DNA of 64,000 nucleotides from Myotis daubentonii (GCF_963259705.1 NC_081840.1:111882074-111946073), one strand, 5' to 3'. Shown: positions 10,331 through 56,750, counted from the first letter of the stretch. Program-made: numbers and translations. Notes: generated from the sequence alone by a model not told the origin.

Positions 10331-10555
10331 GCCCTGGCCAGTTTGGCTCAGTGGATGGAGTGTTGGCCTGCAGACTGAAGGGTCCCAGGTTCGGTTCTGG
10401 TCAAGGGCATGTACCTTGGTTGCCGGCACATCCCCAGTGGGGAGTGTGCAGGAGGCAGCTGAATTGATGTTTCTCTCTCATTGATGTTTCTAACTCTCTA
10501 TACCTCTCCCTTTCTGTAAAAAATCAATAAAATATATTTAAAAAAATAAAAGAAA
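10331..10555 (+). mobile_element. VES SINE
   Basis: Head AGCCCTGGCCAGTTTGGCTC at the left, an internal promoter-like box (GGTTCGGTTCTGG), and a tail of AATCAATAAAATATATTTAA followed by A-rich sequence. Confidence 0.9.
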
Positions 10556-10617
10556 AAATAGACAAAACAACCAAATATTATATTATTTTTGTTATTTATC
10601 TACTTTCAAAAGTGGGT

Positions 10618-11220
10618 CCGGGATTTTGTTGAATGCTTTTTCTGTGTCTATTGATGTGATCATGTGATTTTTGGCTTTCAATTTGTTTATGTGATGTATC
10701 ACATTTATTGATTTGTGAACATTGTACCAGCCTTACATCCCTGGAATAAATCCCGCTTGGTCATGGTGTATGATCTTTTTAATATATTGCTGCATCTGAT
10801 TAGCTAATATTTTGTTGAGGATTTTAGGATCTATGTTCATCCGGGATATTGGCCTGCAATTCTCTTTCTTTGTAGTATCTTTATCTGGTTTTGGAATCAG
10901 GATAATGCTGGCCTCATGAAAAGAGCCTGGAAGTGTTCCTTCCTCTTGGATTTTTTTTGGAATATTTTTTGAGTATAGGTGTTAGTTCTTCTTTGACTGT
11001 TTGGTGAAACTCCACTGTGAAGCCATCTGGATCGGGCTTTTGTTTGGTGGGAGTTGTTTTTTGTGTTTTTTTTTTTATTACTGCTTCAATTTCGTTTTTT
11101 TGTTATTAGCTTATTCAGGTTTTCTCATTCTTCCTGATTCAGTTTTGGAAGATTGTATTTTGCTAGGAATTTGTCCATTTCCTCCAGATTGTCCAGCTTG
11201 TTAGCATATAGCTGTTCATC
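10618..11220 (-). mobile_element. L1 ORF2 fragment (reverse-transcriptase region)
   Basis: The minus strand aligns with the same ORF2 region as 18590-19150 of the larger L1 (compare TTTGTTTATGTGATGTATCA and CATGGTGTATGATCTTT in both). It is more diverged, with stops and small indels, and has neither end. Confidence 0.85.
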
Positions 11221-11585
11221 TGAGCCCTTTATTTTGAAAAGTTCATTTTCCTGACCTTCACACTTTTTCTAATACTAAAATAAAACTTTATGATTTAAAA
11301 AAACTTATGTACCAGCCAAATAATGCCACACAATAGCATTATTTTATTCTCCTTTTTTAGTCTGTGATTCAACTACACTCTGATAATATAACAGTGAAAA
11401 AGGAAGACAGTGTCCCTGACTCAAGAAACCTCTCTTGTATAAAGCCCTGTGCTTCTGAATACCCACTATTTCCTGGATCTATAGCTCTCTTCCTTCCCCA
11501 CTGCTATAATTCAAGCTTTCCATTTACTTTTTTTTTTTTTAACTAACTGGATTCATCTTCATCCAACTACTCAACATGAGATTTC
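11221..11585. other. Intergenic, no recognised feature
   Basis: AT-rich sequence with short homopolymers. No gene or classified repeat recognised. Confidence 0.5.
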
Positions 11586-11600
11586 TAAAATGCAGATATC

Positions 11601-11606
11601 GTGCTC

Positions 11607-11657
<51 letters not shown>

Positions 11658-11707
11658 GGCCCCTGCGCAAGGATGACACGCAAATTCGTGAAGCGTTCCA
11701 TATTTTT
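11601..11707 (+). pseudogene. RNU6 pseudogene: U6 snRNA retropseudogene (full-length)
   Basis: All 107 bases from GTGCTCGCTTCGGCAGCACA to CATATTTTT match the mammalian U6 sequence as I know it, including the ACAGAGA box and the 3' U-run. U6 transcription needs an upstream TATA box and PSE. Neither was carried in, and none is seen upstream, so this copy is expected to be silent. Confidence 0.93.
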
Positions 11708-11986
11708 TTGAACAATAATAGATACAGAGGCAGAGCTGCCTCAAACAGATTGTCAAACTGCAGCGGGAAAGCCGGGGAGGGTTGGGGGGCAGGAGGGACG
11801 GGGGTAAGAGATCAACCGAAGGACTTGTATGCATGCATATAAGCATAACCAATGGACATAAGACACTGGGTGATAGGGAAGGCTAGGGGACTGTCTAGGG
11901 CGGGGGGATAAAATGGATACATATGTAATACCCTTTGTAATACTTTAAGCAATAAAAAAAAAATAAAAAAATAAAATAAAATAAAA
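11601..11986 (+). mobile_element. U6-L1 chimeric retrosequence with 15-bp TSD
   Basis: A complete U6 snRNA copy (11601-11707) is fused to the 3' end of a young L1 (from TTGAACAATAATAGATACAG, about 11708, to the A-rich tail at 11950-11986). The whole insertion is flanked by a perfect 15-bp duplication beginning TAAAATGCAG (11586-11600 and 11987-12001), so it entered as one unit. The L1 tail is nearly identical to that at 34081-34330. This is the known U6/L1 template-switch type of retrogene. Confidence 0.93.
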
Positions 11987-12001
11987 TAAAATGCAGATAT
12001 C

Positions 12002-12530
12002 AGGGGATGATTTTCAATTGCACACATAATGAAGTCCTGGCCTTGGACTTCTATATAAGCTCCTGTAGGACCAGGCCCCTGTCTTATTTCTGGGCATTCT
12101 CCATATTGAACCTAAAGTTCAACCATTGTCTTACTACTTCCAGTAAGGACAGACCCCCAGTTTGTGAAGTTTTGGCTGGGGGGAAGGGATTGGGGGACAG
12201 TTACTTGGAGATTATCAACCATCAAGAGAAGAGCCACTAGAAGCAGGAATTGGGACACCTCGAGCTTGCTCTGAAAGCACATCCCTCCCCCCCCCCCCCA
12301 TTCCCAGTTATAAGTAGATCATATTTTTGTGATCTTATGATCTCCTCTCTAGAAGGGCGATTCCTACTACCTAATCCTAGCCCCACAGCATTTCGAATCA
12401 CAATCTGTGGTTTTAATCCTCTCTTCTGCTTCCTGGCGAACTCTTATTCTTCCTTCATGATTCAGCCTAGAAGTCCCCAGTCTGAGGACTTTCCTGCTCC
12501 CTTCGTAGCACTTCAATAGCCTGGGGCGCT
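12002..12530. other. Upstream flank of HEXA, no recognised feature
   Basis: Ordinary sequence with a C-run at 12289-12299. No repeat or gene recognised. It leads into the CpG-rich promoter. Confidence 0.5.
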
Positions 12531-12703
12531 CACAGCGCTATGATGAGTGCAGGCATGGCATCGGCGGTGAACACCAGCGAATGCGCCACCAGGCCATCGC
12601 CGATGCCCATCACCCTCGGCTGCCCAAGTCGCTGGAGGCCCGGGGTCGCCAGGAGAAGGGGGCAGGGTTGTGTTCCGGAATCGCGGGTGAAGAGCAGCAC
12701 CCG

Positions 12704-12713
12704 GTCACGTGAC
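12704..12713. promoter_or_regulatory. CLEAR-type E-box (perfect palindrome)
   Basis: GTCACGTGAC, the palindromic site bound by TFEB/TFE3 in promoters of lysosomal genes. It is 84 bp before the HEXA start codon. Confidence 0.7.
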
Positions 12714-12753
12714 ACGCCGGTTGTCACGCGGGCGCCGCTCACCTGACCCGGCA

Positions 12754-12763
12754 GTCACGTGGT
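12754..12763 (+). promoter_or_regulatory. Second CLEAR-type E-box
   Basis: GTCACGTGGT, one half-site off the palindrome, 34 bp before the start codon and 50 bp after the first site. A further partial match (TGTCACGCG) lies at 12722. Confidence 0.6.
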
Positions 12764-12796
12764 CCGGCCCGCTGGGACCGAGGAGACTGGCGGGCC

Positions 12797-48166
<35,370 letters not shown>

Positions 48167-48340
48167 GCGAGCAACTCAGGCACCGAGGAGGGTGCTGGCC
48201 CTAGAAGAGTGATGGTGGGGCCAGGCTCCCACTGTTTCCCGGCTGGGGGGTCGGAGCCCCTTGCCCACATGCCACTGCCTGGAGAGAACAGCGCTGGTGC
48301 TGTGCTGGCGTTCAATAAAGAGTGATGGTGACATTTTTCA
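48167..48340 (+). terminator. HEXA: HEXA 3'UTR and poly(A) signal
   Basis: A short 3'UTR with a canonical AATAAA at 48314-48319. Cleavage is expected about 15-25 bases later. No second signal is needed to explain the end. Confidence 0.85.
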
Positions 48341-49192
48341 ACCATGAACATGGATTATCTGTGTAAAAAAATGTGAGTGGCCCTGAGGGGGAAAGGCGGG
48401 GGAGCTGCCAGGACTGGAGTCTGCTCCTGAGTGGTGGGGCTCAGCAGGGCCCGGCCAGGTTGGGTTCAGTATCTGCCCCTGGAGGGATCTTGTAAGTTAA
48501 AGACTGAGAATGAAACCCATAGCCTTTGTGCTGTCCTGCCTCTCCGCGCTCACATATAGTCCAGATACAGACCCCATCCTAGATACTTCCCTCCAAGTGG
48601 TGGGGTCACTTAGACCTCCAAGGCTTCTGTATATAAAGACATAGAGGGGTTCGAAGAAATTCTGGCAGTAGCAAGGGCTCCAGAGCTTACCTGGCCACAG
48701 AACAGCCCTGCCCCGTGCATGCCACATACTTCCCTCTCCGAAAGCTTTTCTGCTCTGAGTTTCTTGTTACTTCAATTTCATGCAACCATTATTTAAATGT
48801 TACAGAACACATATTATGGTCTTGGCACTGTGGTAGGTATTGAATATGAAGGACTTGGTCCCAAGAGGCCCCCAGAAGCCAATGAGTTCCATCCTCCCAT
48901 TCATTCATTTTTGGCCTAATTACATCGTTTTAGAGAATTTATGGCACAGCTGAGACCAGGAAAAGAAAGTCTCGGGGGTCCAGGAGGTGGGCATATTACT
49001 CTTTGAACAAGTGACCAGTTTTCTGTGGGAGGAAGTGGCTCATGGTGGACACAGGCTGTCCCCGGGGGGTTCCGTGTTCAGAGGTGACAGTGCAGCCCTG
49101 AGGTGGGGGCATAGTGCACAGCAACAGTTTTAGATAAGGATTTCTTTGACCATTACTGACGTTCTTTTACCTGGTCCTGGTCCTGAAAGATT
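48341..49192. other. Intergenic, downstream of HEXA
   Basis: No gene or classified repeat seen. In human the next gene downstream is CELF6 (from memory). No CELF6 exon was recognised in this window. Confidence 0.45.
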
Positions 49193-49204
49193 CCCAGGCA
49201 TTTC

Positions 49205-49443
49205 ATTCATTCTTTCTTTCTTTTTTTCTTTGTTTATATATTTTATTGATTTTTACAGAGAGGAAGGGAGAGGAATAGAGAGTTAGAAATATGGATGAGA
49301 GAGAAACATTGATCAGCTACCTCCTGCACACCCCCTACTGGGATGTGCCCACAACCAAGGTACATGCCCTCGACCTGAATCGAACCTGGGACCCTTAAGT
49401 CTGCAGGACGACGCTCTGTCCACTGAGCCAAACGAGCCAGGGC
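49205..49443 (-). mobile_element. VES SINE
   Basis: A T-rich tail (TTCTTTCTTTCTTTTTTTC), body ACAGAGAGGAAGGGAGAGG, head GTCCACTGAGCCAAACGAGC. The duplication CCCAGGCATTTC is at 49193-49204 and 49444-49455. Confidence 0.9.
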
Positions 49444-49455
49444 CCCAGGCATTTC

Positions 49456-50463
49456 TTTCAGAAAGTTTCCAGTCTGGTGGACTCAGAAGCTTGGGGAAGG
49501 CAGGACTGAGAAGGGGTCTGAGTAAGATTTGGTCCTTAAACAGCATCCTTCAGTCCCGCAATCTTTCTTTGGGGACCTTGTCGGAGGGACACCAGCCCTG
49601 CCTTCTTGTACTGTCTGTAAGGACAGAGTCGGCACCTTTTACCTGCAGAACCCTTGGGGATGGGGTTTTCACACAGCCCAGAGAAGCCATGCCTAGGGCT
49701 CTGGCCTAGAGAAACACCACGTGTACCGACCAGGGGAGCCCCCTTATGTCCATTACCCAGTGATTCCTGTGGGGTGGCCCGGTCAAGACCTTCAATGGTG
49801 GGATGTGCTGTTGGGCCCAATGAACTGCTGACCACAGCAACCACCCAGTTGCTCCCAATGCTTCCCCACCTCAGCTCCTTTCACCTGGGCTGTGGATTTA
49901 GTGCCCCACCCTGCCCAGCCTGCCTGTGTTCTCGGCACCACCAGGGATGGAGAATTGCCCAGACTTATTTGCTGGTTCCAGTCATCTTGTGGCACAAAGA
50001 GTCTGCCCCTCACTTTCCTGTGACTCTCTTATGGATGAAAGCAGGCCTAGTGGGAATACAAGTAAAGGAGTGAATGGAGGCTGGGAACACATCCAGGCCC
50101 CCCTCTCCTTGGTAGAAGTTGAGGCCATGTGCTAGGTGCCCACCCCTTCTTGGAATCTGGTGTTTTCAGGTACATCTCAGTGGATTAGCACATTTATGGG
50201 GGGCAAAGGACTAGGCCACAGGTGCTCCACAACACTAGAGATGGGGCAGCAAGGAGGCGATGAAAGTCAAACGTACTGGGAAAGGGTGCAAAAGAAATTA
50301 TATGGGTATAGACTAAATTTATACAAATGTAGATATACATCCCTTTTAACAACATTAGCACTCTAAAGTTTAGATTTTTATCATTTTTGTCAATTTCATT
50401 TGCAAAATTAATCAATACAGGCCATCACAATTGTGTATCATATACATTTTTCCACTGCAAAAT
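49456..50463. other. Intergenic, no recognised feature
   Basis: Moderately GC-rich, apparently unique sequence. Short open frames on both strands overlap each other without protein features. Confidence 0.45.
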
Positions 50464-50474
50464 TAGGAATTGGG

Positions 50475-50660
50475 CCCAACTAGTGTGGTTCAGTGGTTGA
50501 GTGTTGACTTACGAACCAGGAGGTCACAGTTCAATTCCTGGCCAGGGCACATGCCCAGATTGCAGGCTCAGTCAATGATTCTCTCTCATCATTGATGTTT
50601 CTGTCCTCTCTCCCTCTCCCTTCCTCTCTGAAATAAATTTAAAAGTATATTTTTTTAAAG
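50475..50660 (+). mobile_element. VES SINE
   Basis: Head CCCAACTAGTGTGGTTCAGT, body GGTCACAGTTCAATTCCTGG, tail AAATAAATTTAAAAGTATAT. The near-duplicate flank TAGGAATTGGG / TAGGAATCGGG is at 50464-50474 and 50661-50671. Confidence 0.88.
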
Positions 50661-50849
50661 TAGGAATCGGGTGATTTGTTTATTAGAACCATTCTGTATG
50701 TTTTTCTTTGTAAATAAATAAACTCTGAAAGTTTGAAAATTAGTGTTCTTTTAATATATGTACAAAAAATGTTAAATATGTTAACATTTTTAAATCCATA
50801 TGTTAAGTCCATATTAACTAGTTTTAGTGAAATGTTTAATATATATATA

Positions 50850-50936
50850 GTCCCAAAAATGTATACACACACTTTAAATAATTATAAAGGCGATGTTTAT
50901 TAAAATACATAAAGTGTATATACATTTTGGGGGACA
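50850..50936. mobile_element. Mariner-like miniature element, decayed
   Basis: GTCCCAAAAATGTATACACA at the left is the inverse of AAAGTGTATATACATTTTGG, GGGAC at the right, giving inverted repeats of about 25 bp with few mismatches in an element under 100 bp. The outermost bases and the TA duplication are lost. Confidence 0.6.
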
Positions 50937-51044
50937 CCCTTCAGTCCTGACAGTTGTTTTTAAAATCCTTTTTGAAGCAGTCCTTGTGTGTTGTGTGTGT
51001 ATGTTCCTGCATTTTTCAATGAGATCTTTAAAATGAAATTATCA

Positions 51045-51222
51045 CTCTGCTGGTGTGGCTCAGTTGGGCAACATCCCTTGCACGAAAAGGTTGCTGGTTC
51101 AGTACACCACAGGAAACATGCCCAGGTTGCTGGCTGTATCCCCAGTAGAGGGTGTGCAGGAGGCAGCTGATCAGTGTTTCCCTCTCCCTCTCTCTCTAAA
51201 AATCAATTTAAAAATCTTTAAA
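51045..51222 (+). mobile_element. VES SINE
   Basis: Head CACTCTGCTGGTGTGGCTCA, body with GTTGCTGGCTGTATCCCCAG, a pyrimidine-rich part, tail AAAATCAATTTAAAAATC. A HAL1 relative is inserted in its tail. Confidence 0.88.
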
Positions 51223-51224
51223 AG

Positions 51225-52440
51225 GGTTAGCTTGAAGATGGCAGCATAGGTAAACAGCTGTACTTGCTGCCTCCCACAACCACAACAAAATTACAACTAA
51301 AATACAGAACAACTGTCATCCAGAACCCCAGGAAAGCTGGCTGAGTGGAAGTACTACAACTAGAGAGGTAAAGAAGAAAGTGCATTGAGACTGGTAGGAG
51401 GTGCAGAGGCATGGAACAGGCTGGCACCCCAGCTGTGCTGTTTTAATCAGGAGGGAGATACAAGCTCCTGCTTGCTCTGAGCTCCAGTGCTGGCGAGACT
51501 CTGGGGACCCATACACGTACGGAAAGAAACTGGACTATCTGGCATCAGGGCAGGAACGGGGGGCAGCTTTCTTCCAGACAGAGATGCTTGAAATGGTCAT
51601 TGTTCCTGTTATGGGACCTCCCCGGTGCAGGGCTGACAGGCATCCATTGCTGTTTGCCCTGGAGATTCCCTGAGACACCGTCCCACCCAGTTTACAACCC
51701 CACCCAAGCTGTGCACAATGGCTTTTGCATATGAATGGCCTGCCCTTTCTCAGCCAAAACTTGTCAAACAAGCTGCAATTGGGTCAGGGAGCCCCAAAGT
51801 TATCAAAAGAAGGCCCAAGGGCAGCACCAGCAGCAGCCTGCCTTGCTTCACAGCTGGGCCTCGTCTGGGAACTTTCAAACATGATACAAAGAGAAGGAAT
51901 CTGCAGATCTCTCTGTAGCTCCTGCTGGGTGGCCCCAGGCAGTGGCTGACTTTGCACCTCCTTGGAGATCCAAGAGCCAATGCACCCAGTAGTCAGTGTG
52001 AGACTATACCAGATTACAACTCTTCACATCCATAAGTGACACACAAGGGGCAGACTCAGTGAGCACCAAAGCCCCACTGGAGCAAGTCCTGCCCCATCAA
52101 GGTGTCTCCTGCACAGCAGCTCTTCCATTGTAGACACAGCTGGTCCTCACAGCCAATTGGCCTGAAGGTCAATTCCTCCCAGTGATACCAACAGCAATCA
52201 AGGCTTAACTACAGCAAGACTGTGCACACAGCCCAAAAGGGGTACACCAACAGTGTCCAACTCAGGTGACTGGGAAGGCTGAGCCACTGGGTCCTATAGG
52301 ACACCTACTACACAAGGCCACTATCAACTCCAGGAGACAGACAGTGGGGTGGCAAAGGGGTGGGGTGGGAACTGGGTGGAGGGGAGCTATGGGGGAAAAA
52401 AAGGACATCTGTAATAATCTGAACAATAAAGATTAAAAAA
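51225..52440 (+). mobile_element. HAL1-related element lacking ORF1
   Basis: The 5' part follows the HAL1 5'UTR (AAGATGGCAGCATAGGTAAA; GGCTGAGTGGAAGTACTACA). The end follows its 3'UTR (TCTGAACAATAAAGATTAAA). The ORF1 region is missing. The flank AAAAATCTTTAAAA / AAAAATCTTAAAAA at about 51211 and 52449 may be the target duplication. Confidence 0.75.
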
Positions 52441-52706
52441 ATATTTTTAAAAATCTTAAAAAAATAAAAGTAAGTAAAATTAAAATGTCCATGAATCTTG
52501 CCTACTTCCACAGCAATCATTGTACTCTAACCACAATCATGTTATGTCTTCCCTACCACAGTAAGTACTTTTATTTTTAATGATTTCAGATATTTCAAAC
52601 AAAAATGTACAGAATAAAATAATGAACACAGTGTAACCACCACTCAGCTTTATCACATCTTAATAGTCATGTTTCTTCAGATATTATTTAGCTGAAACAT
52701 TATTTA

Positions 52707-53994
52707 CTAGGGGCCCGGTGCACGAAATTCGTGCACTGGGTGTGTGTGTCGGGGGGAGTGTCCCTCAGCCCAGCCTGCCCCCTCTCACATACTGGGAGCC
52801 CTCAGGCGTTGACCCCCATCACCCTCCAATTGCAGGATCGGCCCCTTGCCCAGGCCTGACAGAGGTGTCAGGCCTGGGCAGGGGACCCTCATTTCCCCCC
52901 ATCACTGGTTCTGCCCCCAGCCCAGGCCTGATGCCTCTGGCCCAGGAATCAGGCCTGGGCAGGGGACCCCCAGACCCCTCCAATTGCTGGCTCTGCCCCT
53001 TGCCCAGGCCTGATGCCTCAGCCAGAGGCATAGACCCCCATCACCCTCTGATCACCTGATCGGCCCATTGCCCAGGCCTGACGCCTCCGCCAGAGGTGTC
53101 AGGCTTGGACAGGGGACCCCCATCTCCCCCGATCACTGGCTCTGACCCCCGCCCAGGCCTGAGGCCTCTGGCCCAGGAATCATGCCTGGGCAGGGGACCC
53201 CCATCTCCCTCTGATCGCTTGCTCCACCCCCCGCCCAAGCCTGACGCCTCTGACCCAGGCTTCAGGCCTGGGCAAGGGGACCATCATATCCCCCCAATCC
53301 CCGGCTCAGCCCCCCGCCCAGGCCTGATGCCTCGGCCAGAGGAGTTGACCCTCATCACCCTCCGATCACCAATCACCGGATTGGCCCCTTGACCAGGCCT
53401 GAGGCCTCCGGCAGAGGTGTCAGGCCTGGGCTGGGGACCCCCAGCTCCCCGTGGTTGCAGGCTCCGCCCCTGCCCAGGCCTAACGCCTCTGGCCTAGGCG
53501 TCCGGCCCGGGCAGCGGGGACCCGCAGCTGCAGCGGCCCCGCGATCGTGGGCTCCGCTTTAGGCCCAGGCAAGGGACCCCTAGCTCCCGGGACTGCCAGC
53601 TTCGACCGTGTCCAGCTCCCATCGCTGGCTCCACCCCTACTTCCTGCTATCACTGGCCAGGGCGGCAAAGGCACCTGATTCTCCGATCATGGCTGGGGGG
53701 CAGGGCAAAGGTGGCCCCAGGGCCGCCTTTGCCCTGCCCCCCAGCTCTTAGCTCCCCCCTGGGTTTCTGATCACTGTCAGTGGCAGGGGGCTTCTTCCTG
53801 CTTTCCCTTTCGCCTCCCTGCATTGTGCCTACATATGCAAATTAACCACCATCTTGTTGGCAGTTAACTGCCAATCTTAGTTGGCAGTTAACTGCCAATC
53901 ATAGTTGACAGTTAATTTGCATATAGCCCTGATTAGCCAATGAAAAGGGTATCGTTGTACGCCAATTACCATTTTTCTCTTTTATTAGTGTAGA
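52707..53994 (-). mobile_element. Helitron with expanded minisatellite, 1288 bp
   Basis: The minus-strand 5' end TCTACACTAATAAAAGAG is at 53994. The 3' hairpin GTGCACGAATTTCGTGCAC and CTAG are at the left end. Host bases A and T flank it. The middle (52800-53500) is a tandem array of about 90-110-bp units (GCCCAGGCCTGA, GTCAGGCCTGGGCAGGGGAC). Near the 5' end are two perfect 18-bp palindromes (53857-53874 and 53881-53898). Confidence 0.92.
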
Positions 53995-54272
53995 TGCCCC
54001 CAGTCCCTTCCCAAAATAAGAATTTATTTTAATTCTCATTTCCTCTGGCTGTCTGATACTTAGCTGTGATTTTTCTTCATTGCTAATAAATTCTTTATGA
54101 CTCACTATATAGCAAATTACAAAGGGATGTTTTAGAATCAACTCAAAAATTGTGTTTGTGAGAGGAGACAGACCAGCTGGCAGGCAGACAGGGGCTGGGA
54201 AATGGGGCATGTCTGTGCTGTGTTGGTGTGCTGCTGAACATTAGAAGGGACAAAATGGGGGTATCTGTGTAA

Positions 54273-54736
54273 TCTATAATAATAAAAGTGTAATATGCTA
54301 ATACGACCAGACAGCTGAACAACCTTTTGGATGTCATTCCAGATGTCCTTCCAGACAAAGCCGCCGTGATGGGGGCTGAGGCAGAGGCGGTTAGGGGCAA
54401 TCAGGCAGGCAGACGAGTGGTTAGGGGAGATCAGGCAGGCAGGCAGGCTAGCAGTTAGGGGCAATCAGGCAGGCAGGCAAGCAGTTAGGGGTGATCAGGC
54501 AGACAGGCAGAGGCGGTTAGGGGCGATCAGGCAGGCAGGCAGGCAAGCGAGCAGTTAGGAGCCAGCAGTCCCGAATTGGGAGAGGGATATCCGACTGCCA
54601 GTTTAGGCCCAATCCCGGGATAGGGCCTAAACTGGCAGTTGGACATCCCCTGAGGAGTCCTGGATTGTGAGAGGGTGCAGGTCGGGCTGAGGGATCCCCC
54701 TGCCCCCTGCACAAATTTCGTGCTCCGAGTCTCTTG
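54273..54736 (+). mobile_element. Helitron with short tandem repeats, 464 bp
   Basis: 5' end TCTATAATAATAAAAGTG after A. The 3' end is a weakened hairpin (TGCACAAATTTCGTGCTC) and CTCTTG in place of CTAG. Bases 54380-54560 are degenerate repeats of GCGGTTAGGGGCGATCAGGC and AGGCAGGC. Confidence 0.8.
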
Positions 54737-54839
54737 TCTATTATGAAAAAGAAGGTATTCAAACATGAAAATTCAGAGAAAACTATGTAAGTCAGAAATT
54801 TGAATGAAGATATTGTGGCGATACATCCAGGGGAATGAA

Positions 54840-55045
54840 AACACTGACATTTTTATGTGCTTGCTCTTTCAGGCACTGTTATAAGCACTTTATTGGACAT
54901 TAACTTCTTTAATCTTTATCCCAACCACTGATATAGGTATCAGTATTTTCTTCATTTGACATATAAGTAAACAGATGTAGAAAGGTTAAATGACTTGTTC
55001 ATGGTTACACAGCTAGGCTGAGTCAGAATTGGTACTCAGAGAATA
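54840..55045 (+). repeat. MIR SINE
   Basis: TTTCAGGCACTGTTATAAGC, TTAATCTTTATCCCAACCAC and GGTTACACAGCTAGGCTGAG are MIR phrases in order. Confidence 0.8.
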
Positions 55046-55186
55046 TGGAATAAGCTGTGGATGAAAAGAGGCCACATGCTAACCTGACTAGCTCAGAGAC
55101 CTAAAGTAACCACAAAAAATTAAAACTTTTTTTTAACTAAAGGCAGTTTATGGTGGGTAGTCATGTCGTAGGCTTGTATCTTTCTT

Positions 55187-55406
55187 TTTTTAAAAAATAT
55201 ATTTTATTGATTTTTTACAGAGAGGAAGGGAGAGAGATAGAGAGTTAGAAACATCGATGAGAGAGAAACATCGATTAGCTGCCTCCTGCACATCTCCCAC
55301 TGGGGATGTGCCCGCAACCCAGGTACATGCCCTTGACTGGAATCGAACCTGGGACCCTTGAGTCCGCAGGCCGATGCTCTATCCACAGAGCCAAACCAGT
55401 TTCGGT
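55187..55406 (-). mobile_element. VES SINE
   Basis: Tail AATATATTTTATTGATTTTT, head TATCCACAGAGCCAAACCAG. A 16-bp duplication GGCTTGTATCTTTCTT is at 55171-55186 and 55407-55422. Confidence 0.92.
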
Positions 55407-55422
55407 GGCTTGTATCTTTCTT

Positions 55423-56750
55423 GATAGAGGTCAAACTTTACCTTAACTGAGCCTGTCTATGTTGTCTACGATAACATATCGTTGAAATGTCAAAGTAATT
55501 TACCTTTTTCTAAACCCCTCAAAGCACAAGCACTGTTCTGGAGAGACCACAAATCCCCTCATTGTCATTGAGTTAATTGTTAACTATCCTGTACCTACCT
55601 AAGTAAAAGAAGTATGTGTCCATCATTTTACTTTTAATCCAATCCCAGAGATTTCCCCGCTTTGCTTTCTCCTGACTCCCTAATCTACTGCCAATGGGTT
55701 TCATGTAACCAACATACATCTCCTCTTTTTATTGTAATGTATAAAATAAGGTGCAAAACTGCCATTCTCCAGAGCATTAACTCAATCCATTGAGATTTTG
55801 CTTCCTGGCAATTGTTGACAGTTTGGCTCAAATAAACTCACAAAACGGGTTTGACAAAGCTCATGTAGTTAATTCTGCCCTGTACCTCACCGGGCCATCA
55901 GCCATTTCCCACTCTGCACCAGACAACTTGCAATTTTGGCTGCTTCTCTGTTTCTGTGTTTCTGTGTATTAGAGAGATCTGCTATGTCTCCCAGTCTTGG
56001 TGGGGTGGCCTTATGTACTAGGTCTTCTGTGGGACCCAGATGCACAATCTCCCTGATCACCTGAGTTGAGTGCTCCAAGAATGTCGCTTATGTGGGTTTG
56101 TGAGCCTTCCTGTTGTAGTTGAGTCTTGATTGCTATTGGCTCTTTCATGTGTGTGGTCGACCTTCAGGTTGACTGAAGATCAGCCCCGACCACAGTGTAC
56201 AAACTGCTGTGCAGGTGCTGACCACATGAAGCGGAATTTGCCTCAGTAGGGTCTGGTGCCTGCCGAGATCTCCCTTTGGATGGGCTCCTTGTCAAGTTAA
56301 TTGGATACTGCTCTGATGTCTGAATCCTGCCACTGGGTATGTTGGTTCTGGGGCTTCTTGGTCAATGTCAGACACTACATGCATGTGACTTGCCCTGAGC
56401 AACCTGTTTGAAACTACAGAGTGATTCAGTTTGTGGCTGCCTCTGCTGAGCCTGGGTATGTTGGGTAAAGACCACGCTGTGCACCAAGGCCATCTGCCAA
56501 CAGCTCTGAGCCCGGAGCAGGTCAACCTAAGGCCCAAGGCTTGCCGAGATCCACCTCTGCCTGCTTATGCCTACCAACTGCCTGTTAGGCTTGGTGACTG
56601 GAAGAGCCCCTAGTGGTACACAAGTTGCCTGAGGTAGGTTCTCAGTGAGTCACCAAGTAGGGGCAATTGGTGTTCATGTGGTCAGCCCCTGTATCAGGGT
56701 GGTGGGACTAGCTGCTAGTGGATCTCTCATGGGGGAGCAAAGCTAGTTCA
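55423..56750. other. Intergenic; unclassified repeats
   Basis: Bases 55530-55870 have an order reminiscent of an LTR (a TATAAAATAAG at 55740 and AATAAA at 55830), but its ends cannot be defined. Bases 56180-56720 contain a 14-bp inverted repeat (GCTGACCACATGAA, 56217-56230, against 56673-56686) and look like a mid-copy repeat of unknown class. Confidence 0.35.

Noticed and set aside
11601..11707. Functional U6 snRNA gene
   Set aside because: It entered as part of an L1 chimera with target duplications, and no upstream PSE/TATA arrangement is seen.
12530..12742. Minus-strand frame upstream of HEXA that might be a divergent gene
   Set aside because: It sits in the CpG island, where stops are rare, has no recognisable protein similarity, and no splice structure or second exon was seen.
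54380..54560. Regularly spaced repeats that look like a CRISPR array
   Set aside because: The units are degenerate and continuous without unique spacers, inside a Helitron in a mammalian genome.
55530..55870. Possible solo LTR of an endogenous retrovirus
   Set aside because: TATA-like and AATAAA motifs are in LTR-like order, but no TG...CA ends, target duplication or family resemblance could be established.
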